Of a DNA stretch of 12,947 nt, positions 7,959 to 12,947 are shown in pieces. The DNA lies in contig JBBHKE010002144.1 in the NCBI GenBank assembly GCA_037447655.1, positions 64,001-76,947 of the forward strand, given 5' to 3'. Origin of the DNA: Zygnema cylindricum (lineage: Eukaryota > Streptophyta > Zygnematophyceae > Zygnematales > Zygnemataceae). Every line of letters begins with the position of its first letter. Positions within the stretch are counted from its first letter, which is position 1. The notes beneath the pieces were generated by a model that did no database searches, had not been told where the DNA came from, and was given only the letters and a program-made list of their open reading frames with translations. Both the position numbers and the translations under genes were made by a program.

Positions 7959-8074
7959 ACGTGGTTTACAGACTCTTCGTGATGGAACTTCGACTCAATC
8001 GACCCGGTCTGTAGAGACGTGGTTTACAGACTCTTCGTGATGGAACTTCGACTCAATCGACCCGGTCTGTAGAG
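7959..8074. repeat. Exact 58-bp tandem duplication
   Basis: The unit beginning ACGTGGTTTACAGACTCTTC and ending GGTCTGTAGAG is present at 7959-8016 and 8017-8074. I see no difference between the copies, so the event is recent compared with the other repeats here. A short TTGGCCG doublet follows directly. Confidence 0.95.
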
Positions 8075-8121
8075 TTGGCCGTTGGCCGTATGATTACAGA
8101 AACGTATGATGGAACTTCACC

Positions 8122-8480
8122 CTTAGATTCTTTTATTATCGATTACTACGGTAAACTTTGCCGCCCACCTACCTTGACGTTGGCCGTCACTAGTTATACC
8201 TTTTTGTTGCTACGATTCTTTTGTGGACGTTGTATTAACCAGTCCATTGTAAACCTAGAGGTGGAATTAGTAATTTGTAATTACATTGTTCAATTTGTGC
8301 ATTCAATTTATTACATTTAATATACATTTTCTCCCCTTTGCTTTACTTTTTTGTCTTCGTTTTTTTGACTTTTGTGTTTTTATTTGCTTTCATATTGTTA
8401 TTTGCCATAATTCTACTTTTCTTCCTCTTTGATCTCTTTCTCCTATTTCTCTCTCTTTTGCCTACCATGCCTTTACCTTC
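8122..8480. repeat. Repeat B, left copy
   Basis: It aligns in order with 9735-10070 through many blocks: GATTCTTT.ATTAT, CTTTTG..GGACGT, TTGTAAA..TAGAGG, CATTGTTCAA.TTGT, TTTTTATTTGCTT, TTTGCCAT.ATTCT, TTTCTC..ATTTCTCTCT and TTTGCCTACC.TG, then ACCTTCAAG. The right half is very T/C-rich, which inflates apparent similarity, but the left half is not and still aligns. Confidence 0.65.
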
Positions 8481-9240
8481 AAGAGATTATAGTCCCCAAA
8501 CCACGTTCATTAACTTTGCAATTTTTTATTTCTTTTCTCCTATACTTCTTCTTTTTTGGCAACAATTTTCCATTGGAAGTAAAATCCAATTTTCCATTTT
8601 CCAGTTTTTTGAGAAATTTTATAGAAAAATACAAATTCGGTTGTCCCATTTTAGCCCATTTTTCCATTTGGCTTTATAGTGGCCTCTGTTTTAGGATTCG
8701 GATTTTTTAAAAAGGTTATTCTCTCCTTTCTACCTTTGCCGGATTCCTTCCTAATTCCATCCTTTTCGGTTTTGGACGATTTCTCGGTTTGTTGGACCAC
8801 CTGAAGGTTGTATATCCCTCATTCCATTTTTGACCTCTATTCACCATTTTTTGGAGGCCTTCCCGGATTGTCTAGTACTTGAATTTTAGTTTTCGTAAAT
8901 CCTCGACATTCTATTTTGACCTTCCTCCGCTATCCTACCTTTTTGGAGACTTTTTCGATTCATCGGAGCACTGGAAGAACTTCTCATTTCCTTTCGAAAT
9001 TTCCTCGATCCTCTATTTTTTCTCTTCAGGAACCCCTTTACTTTATTACCTACTGTGACTTTTGTATTTCCCTTTTTTTTTGTATTCTTATTTGACATTT
9101 TTTTTTATTTGCTCCTAATTCCTCGTCATTAATTTCCCTTTTTTTATCTTGCCTACATTGACAAAACTTTCCGTCCACTATTTTCTCTCTTCTCATCTTT
9201 CCTCGAACACCATTTATTATAAGGTCTTTTCCACCCATTT
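8321..9240 (+). other. Strongly T/C-rich stretch of intron 1
   Basis: The + strand, which is the sense strand of the host gene, is dominated by T and C with few A or G runs. The open frames here translate to low-complexity Phe/Leu/Ser or, on the other strand, Lys/Arg-rich sequence and are not genes. The words TTGCCTACC.TG, TTACCTACTGTGAC and TTGCCTACATTGAC recur at about 8458, 9048 and 9150, hinting at more decayed B-like copies. Confidence 0.6.
8746..9035. repeat. Degenerate minisatellite, period about 87 bp
   Basis: Units starting near 8746, 8832 and 8920, and perhaps 9005, share the order CCTTCC / CC(A/T)TTTTTGGA / TTTCGGATT-like / GAAG. The copies are strongly diverged and the period was judged by eye. 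Confidence 0.4.
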
Positions 9241-9529
9241 TACTTTTATATATTTACAACGATGGACAAATCACCTTTTCTAATTGTTTCCACTTTGTTT
9301 ATCCTTCTCTTTCATTATCCCCTCTTCACTACTAAAAATGAGAGGGATTATTGAAGTGAATTTCTAATTGTGAATTTCCCAATTTCCAATTTCAAATGAA
9401 AAAAAAAGATTTTTGTCCCTTTTTTCCTATCGGCTTTCTTTTGACTATCCAATATCAACAATTTAGGACGAGTTTTTTTCTGTTTTCATTCAAGGACTCA
9501 TAGTTGTGTAAACAATAAAACGTCCATTT
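9241..9529. other. No feature seen
   Basis: AT-rich intronic sequence with T and A runs. I see no gene, RNA or clear repeat. Confidence 0.5.
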
Positions 9530-9660
9530 TCAATGCAGTATTGTGGTGTCACGTCTGTTTTACGATTATTCATGTAAATGTATTTTTCGTGCACGGATAC
9601 CCTTACTACTATCCGTACACACTTTAGAATCATTTTACTTCTTTGTCTCATAGCTTAGCG
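9530..9660. repeat. Repeat A, right copy, with conserved hairpin
   Basis: This is the partner of 5853-5985. GTGCACGGAT (9589-9598) pairs with ATCCGTACAC (9611-9620) with one mismatch. Counted from the same stem bases, the loop is 16 bases as in the left copy, and the loop core TTACTA is kept although the surrounding sequence has diverged. Confidence 0.6.
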
Positions 9661-9734
9661 AATCATTATTTCCTCTCTTTCACCCGTTGCACTTTTTAAT
9701 GTTGTACTGTACATTCACTGTAATTATTGTTGAT

Positions 9735-10070
9735 TAGTTGATTCTTTCATTATAGATTCCATGCGTCATTGGCTGTCATAAGTTCTATATTTTTTGTCCT
9801 TTGTGACTTTCAATTCTCTTTTGGACGTAGTGTAACTGGTGCCTTGTAAATTTAGAGGCAAACTTAGTACTTGCATTGTTCAACTTGTACACCGATTATA
9901 ATGAGAATACATTTTTTACCCTTCCCTTCCCTTTTTATGTTTTTCTTGTTGACTTTTGTCTTTTTATTTGCTTCCAAAATATTTTTTGCCATGATTCTCC
10001 TTTCTCATCGCTTAGGTCTCTTTCTCCGATTTCTCTCTCCTTTGCCTACCGTGACCTAACCTTCAAGAAA
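9735..10070. repeat. Repeat B, right copy
   Basis: This is the partner of 8122-8480, about 75 bases after repeat A, in the same orientation. It ends TTTGCCTACCGTGACCTAAC then CTTCAAG. Confidence 0.65.
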
Positions 10071-10247
10071 AAAGGTTGAACATAGGTCTGGAATAATAAA
10101 TAAATACATGGATTTTATAAGCTCAAAATTTTTGAATTTGATTGAAGTTATGCATAAATTTTGTTTTTATTTCAATAGAGAATTATTCTTTCCTTCTAAA
10201 TGCATTTTTGTTTTCCCCAAAAATGTCGAATAGACGGTGATTCTGGG

Positions 10248-10286
10248 ATGTCAAAAACATGTTACGTTTTAACATGTTTTTGACAT
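10248..10286. repeat. Perfect 17-bp inverted repeat (hairpin)
   Basis: ATGTCAAAAACATGTTA (10248-10264) is the exact reverse complement of TAACATGTTTTTGACAT (10270-10286), with a 5-base spacer. A second overlapping palindrome, ACATGTT...AACATGT, continues to about 10301. The arm is AT-rich and is not followed by a T run in a way that suggests a terminator. Confidence 0.9.
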
Positions 10287-10419
10287 GTTAAAAAACATGT
10301 CCTTTTTCCTAAATGCACAAATCGTATGCTTCAAATGGTCCTTTTTTTTATTAGTTATTTTTTCTGGGGAATTGTTGCTTAATGAACCCATTTTCTCAGA
10401 AACGAGAATATACGCTTTC

Positions 10420-10525
10420 TCTCTCTCTCCCCTTTTTTCTCTCTCCCCCTCTCTCTTCCTCCCCCCCTCTCTCCCTCTCTTCCCCCCTCTCTCTCCTCTT
10501 TCTCTCTCTCTCTATCACTCTCTTT
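10420..10525 (+). repeat. CT-rich simple repeat
   Basis: About 105 bases are almost purely C and T, made of CTCTCT and CCCCC runs. The matching open frame is low-complexity and not a gene. Confidence 0.93.
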
Positions 10526-10837
10526 TTGTTATGCTTATCTTAAGATTTTTTATTTCTGAATTTATTAAAATGAGACTAGTCTCTTTATTTTTTAAATCTT
10601 AATAGTTAATACACTTAAAAAGTGCCACTTTACACCAAATTTTGTGCTGAAAATATTCAGGTGTATCTTGTCCTTTTCCCTTCACAAACCACCTAAGTCG
10701 CTGTAAATATTCCCCATTTTCCCTTTTTCCTTCCCCATTCTTTTTTGCACCAACTATCTCAAAAAATTCTCTCCTAAATCGCGTAAAATACATCCCCTAT
10801 TTTCCTTTCTATTTAACTCTCCCATTCTTTTTTGCAG

Positions 10838-11062
10838 CTTGCAAGCGCACAGATAACCAACTTTGGACACCGATTTATTCTCGTAAAACGATAGATTTTG
10901 CTATCCAATGGCAGAGTAAACTCTCAGGGAATTGTATCGACTCACAAACCGGGGAAATTGGAAAATACGTAATACATTGGACATGCAAATCGGTCGATGA
11001 TTGGAGTATCACGAATCAGCTATGGTTACCTCTCCCTCGTTCTTTAGTAAACGCTGATTCTT
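10838..11062 (+). CDS. Exon encoding ricin-B-like lectin repeats
   Basis: The exon is bounded by CCATTCTTTTTTGCAG and GTGAGT, strong splice sites, and is open in one frame only. It is phase 1 at both ends (2 + 222 + 1 bases). It begins CKRTDNQLW, the Cys and QxW end of one repeat whose start is in exon 1-72. A complete second repeat follows: SGNCID (Cys 10933-10935), a G..G turn, VIHWTC (Cys 10984-10986) and NQLW (11014-11025). The two Cys are spaced as in ricin-B repeats and probably form the repeat's disulfide. Base composition is less T-rich than the flanking introns. Domains of this family bind galactose- or xylose-type sugars; which sugar is bound here cannot be read from the sequence. 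A full beta-trefoil has three repeats, so the first probably lies left of the window. Confidence 0.85.
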
Positions 11063-11406
11063 GTGAGTAGACATTTTAAATCCTAACAACCTTACTACTT
11101 AATTTAAAAAAAAACCAAAGTCGACAAAATCTTAAAAACCAAACCATTAAAAATAGTAAAAAAGTAAACATTGAAAACTCTGAAAGACTTTCCATCTTGG
11201 TGTGCTTTTTCATCTTTTGATTTTTAGACTTGCTTATTGGTTACATTGGGGTGTGCATCTTTTAGTTCTCTGGTTAGTTTAAATTTTCTTAAATATCATC
11301 CAAATCCCTCCAGAATACTGCTGAAAAATCCCCTGATGAAATTTTTCTTACCATTTGTGCAATGTTTTGGCTTTTCTATTGGTTTTCTCCATTTTCTTAT
11401 GGACAG
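11063..11406 (+). other. Intron 2 (344 bp)
   Basis: GTGAGT to a T/C-rich tract ending TTATGGACAG; phase 1. Short open frames over the pyrimidine tract encode hydrophobic residues but have no in-frame ATG joined to the protease frame. Confidence 0.8.
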
Positions 11407-11556
11407 CACCCTCGGGTCTCTCTCCATCAAAAAATCTTAATGCGAGTTTTTCAACTTTAAATAAATTTTCTCGACATGCGAGTCAAATTAGAAATCTTCC
11501 GGCTTCTGTTGATTGGTCATCGTATTTTGGACCAGTAAAGGACCAATTCACATGCG
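11407..11556 (+). CDS. Exon: linker and N-terminus of papain-family (C1A) protease
   Basis: Phase 1 at both ends (2 + 147 + 1 bases). The first 30 or so residues are a Ser/Asn/Lys-rich linker (SPSGLSPSKNLNASF...). They are followed by LPASVDW at 11496-11516, the typical start of a mature C1A domain, and then GPVKDQFTCG. The Gln at 11544-11546 is the oxyanion-hole Gln (papain Gln19), and the Cys at 11553-11555 is the disulfide Cys corresponding to papain Cys22. No I29 inhibitor propeptide (ERFNIN/GNFD motifs) precedes the mature domain; the lectin stands in its place. The exon ends ACATGCG before GTAAAT, splitting the Gly codon just ahead of the catalytic Cys. Confidence 0.9.
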
Positions 11557-12178
11557 GTAAATGGCTTGAATCCTGACTGTTTTTTTCCTTTAAATACCTT
11601 TTTGGTATTGTTTATCAAAGAGAATATGGCACTAGTTGATACGAGATATTCATAAGTGTCTCGATATTCGAAGTTATGATTTAATTAGCCCCTTTGACAA
11701 TAATCACAAGACTTTCACAACTAATTGTGAACCATGGAAATTTTTACCAGGAATATAACTGAACAAAGGCGTCCATATGGGGCCTTTTTTTACTTTTGAA
11801 CATGAATTTGTTTTGATTTTCGCAGCAATGAGTTTAAGTATCTTCATCCATATCACTCAAATTTCCATGAATTTATCGTTCCATGAATTTTACTTTTTGG
11901 TTGATAGTTGGTAATCAAACTAGAGGATTTGATTATTATATATATTTGTTTCTAAAGTCAACAAAATTTGTTAATTCCACACTAGGTTTGTTATCAATAC
12001 AACATTTTACTTCGAAATTCTAGACTTACCGTTTTGTATTGTGAGCCAATGACTAAATGATAGATGTTAATATTATCTTAGACATAATTAAGAGAGAATG
12101 CCAATTTTATCTCATCAATTGGAAGCATCGGTGTACAAACATACTTATAAATTCCACGTTGTAACCCTTTTTTCACAG
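11557..12178 (+). other. Intron 3 (622 bp)
   Basis: GTAAAT to CCCTTTTTTCACAG; phase 1, lying inside the active-site motif. AT-rich, with no gene or clear repeat inside. Confidence 0.88.
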
Positions 12179-12406
12179 GTGCGTGCTCTATTTTTGCCGT
12201 TGTTGGTTCGATTGAAGGAGCATATAATATTTGGTTGGGAAAAAATGTGAACCCTACAGTATTTTCGGAACAACAAATTTTAGATTGTTTCGGATCTTGT
12301 CAAGGAGGTTGGTCAGAAGATAATTTTGATTGGTTGTCTTCACATTCGGGAGGTCTTGCGACACAAAATGATTATGGAGTTTATAATGGTCAAAGTTCGG
12401 GAAGTT
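12179..12406 (+). CDS. Exon: catalytic Cys and left-lobe part of the papain-family protease
   Basis: The exon starts with GT, completing the split Gly codon, then gives ACSIFAVVGSIEGAYNIW. The catalytic Cys is at 12184-12186 and aligns with papain Cys25. The next residue is Ser (12187-12189) where nearly all C1A members have Trp, and the usual CGSCWAF reads CGACSIF. FSEQQILDC, then SCQGGW and NFDWL, match the SEQxLxDC...GCxGG segment with its disulfide Cys residues. The strong donor GTAAGG at 12407 leaves phase 1, like all the other introns; a weaker donor (GTGGAT) at 12412 would instead keep an SGSCK end. The His and Asn needed for catalysis are beyond the window, so activity cannot be judged. 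Confidence 0.9.
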
Positions 12407-12947
12407 GTAAGGTGGATTTTTTTATTTTTTTTTCCTTTCATTTTGTGTAATAGGAAGTTTGGCGGACTTCATGTTTCTTTTCAGTTTACTTTTAGTACTG
12501 TGAAGCTGTATTGTGGGTTTTCATGGTTTGTTTTCTCTATTCGCTTCAGTTAGTAAAGAAGTTTTGGGGGTTTTACACGTCTGTTTTCAGTTTTTGTTTC
12601 AGTTTTGAAAGTTGATGTTGTGGATATTCTGGAAATTTCATGTTCCTTTTCAGTTTTTATTCCATTAGAGGAAGTTATATTGTTGGTTTTCGTGGTTTTT
12701 TTTCTAGTTATCATTCAGTCTGCAAAGAATTTTCTGTGTAGCTACTGTTTTTGTTTTTTTTTAGTTCAATTTTAAAAGTTTTTTTGTAGGTTTACATGCT
12801 GCTTTTTGATCTTCGATCAGTTTCGGAAAATGTTTAGTCAACTTTCCTTGTCTATCTTGTGACCTGTTTTTCTATGTACAAACAAGCCAGGTGAAAAAAA
12901 CAGAGAGAATCACAAGGTTCCAAAACACATTAAAACCTTTTGTTTTT
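12407..12947 (+). other. Intron 4, running past the right edge
   Basis: T-rich sequence after the GTAAGG donor. Several TTTTCAG-like acceptors occur, but none opens a frame with C1A similarity (no GPV or HAV block), so the next exon is probably outside. The last 60 bases turn A-rich. Confidence 0.65.
12453..12790. repeat. Diverged 169-bp tandem duplication in intron 4
   Basis: TTCATGTT(T/C)CTTTTCAGTTT at 12468 recurs at 12637. After it the order GAAG(C/T)T(G/A)TATTGT, GGTTTTC(A/G)TGGTTT and CAAAGAA/TAAAGAAG-like blocks is kept in both units. Confidence 0.7.

Larger units (their letters stand above)
5986..8121. other. About 2.1 kb without a gene, rich in short tandem duplications
   Basis: I find no protein similarity in either strand. 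The short open frames here lack known motifs. The words GTACGG/CCGTAC recur, and several unrelated tandem duplications are listed separately. Relative to the second A-B copy (9530-10070), where A and B lie about 75 bases apart, this stretch looks like an insertion between A and B. I see no terminal inverted repeats or coding remnant that would name it. Confidence 0.5.
73..10837 (+). other. Intron 1 of the lectin-papain gene, about 10.8 kb
   Basis: The proposed intron starts GTACTT and ends with a long pyrimidine tract and TTTTTTGCAG. Both flanking codons are in phase 1, and the flanking exons complete one lectin repeat when joined. It contains a whole decayed copia element (517-5851), a two-part repeat family and a long T/C-rich stretch, and I find no other convincing exon in it. 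An unseen exon inside it, or two separate genes at its two ends, cannot be excluded from sequence alone. Confidence 0.55.

Noticed and set aside
8338-8710. Overlapping Phe/Leu-rich open frames resembling membrane proteins
   Set aside because: They are read from T/C-rich DNA in which stop codons are rare in two frames. Hydrophobicity follows from composition, and the same stretch is part of repeat B.
8886-9238. Lys/Arg-rich minus-strand open frames
   Set aside because: These are the complement of T/C-rich sequence, giving A/G-rich codons. There is no conserved motif.
10285-10602. 105-residue open frame with Ser/Leu/Pro repeats
   Set aside because: It is the translation of the CT simple repeat and starts inside the 17-bp hairpin.
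11336-11406. Signal-peptide-like hydrophobic translations (ATG at 11336, and the open frame from about 11340) just before the protease exon
   Set aside because: They lie over the polypyrimidine tract of the 3' splice site, which encodes Phe/Leu/Ser by composition. The ATG is in a different frame from the protease, and the protease frame has no ATG before its upstream stop.

Overview
The window is nuclear DNA from a eukaryote. It is AT-rich, has spliceosomal introns with GT...AG borders, and carries a decayed LTR retrotransposon. No bacterial operon structure is present. The taxon cannot be fixed. Long introns whose sense strand is rich in T and C recall some protists (myxomycete introns are one example), but this is only a weak hint and AT-rich animals are not excluded.

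Host gene, + strand, open at both ends. I read four coding exons: 1-72 (3' end only), 10838-11062, 11407-11556 and 12179-12406. Every junction I can define lies in codon phase 1, so the exons join without a frame break. The first two exons together give two ricin-B-like (beta-trefoil, QxW) lectin repeats. The third gives a short Ser/Asn-rich linker and the N-terminus of a papain-family (C1A) cysteine protease. The fourth gives the catalytic Cys and the following half of the left lobe. The His and Asn of the catalytic triad would lie beyond the right edge. The product would be a lectin-protease chimera with no visible I29 propeptide. The residue after the catalytic Cys is Ser instead of the usual Trp.

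Intron 1 (73-10837, about 10.8 kb) fills most of the window. Its left part (517-5851) is a broken Ty1/copia element with two LTRs. Its primer-binding site matches the anticodon arm of initiator tRNA-Met, as in Drosophila copia. Remnants of gag, the integrase C-terminus, reverse transcriptase (YVDD present) and RNase H follow, then a polypurine tract. Frameshifts, stops, a deletion of protease plus integrase core, and many tandem duplications make it non-functional. One duplication of 275 bp lies in the 3' LTR and doubles its TATA box.

From 5852 to 10837 I see no gene. The stretch holds two diverged copies of a two-part repeat (A and B). The left copy is split by about 2.1 kb of sequence with several short tandem duplications, including an exact 58-bp pair. 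There is also a long T/C-rich region with a degenerate minisatellite, a perfect 17-bp hairpin and a CT-rich simple repeat. Introns 2 and 3 are short and T-rich, and intron 3 contains a diverged 169-bp tandem duplication.
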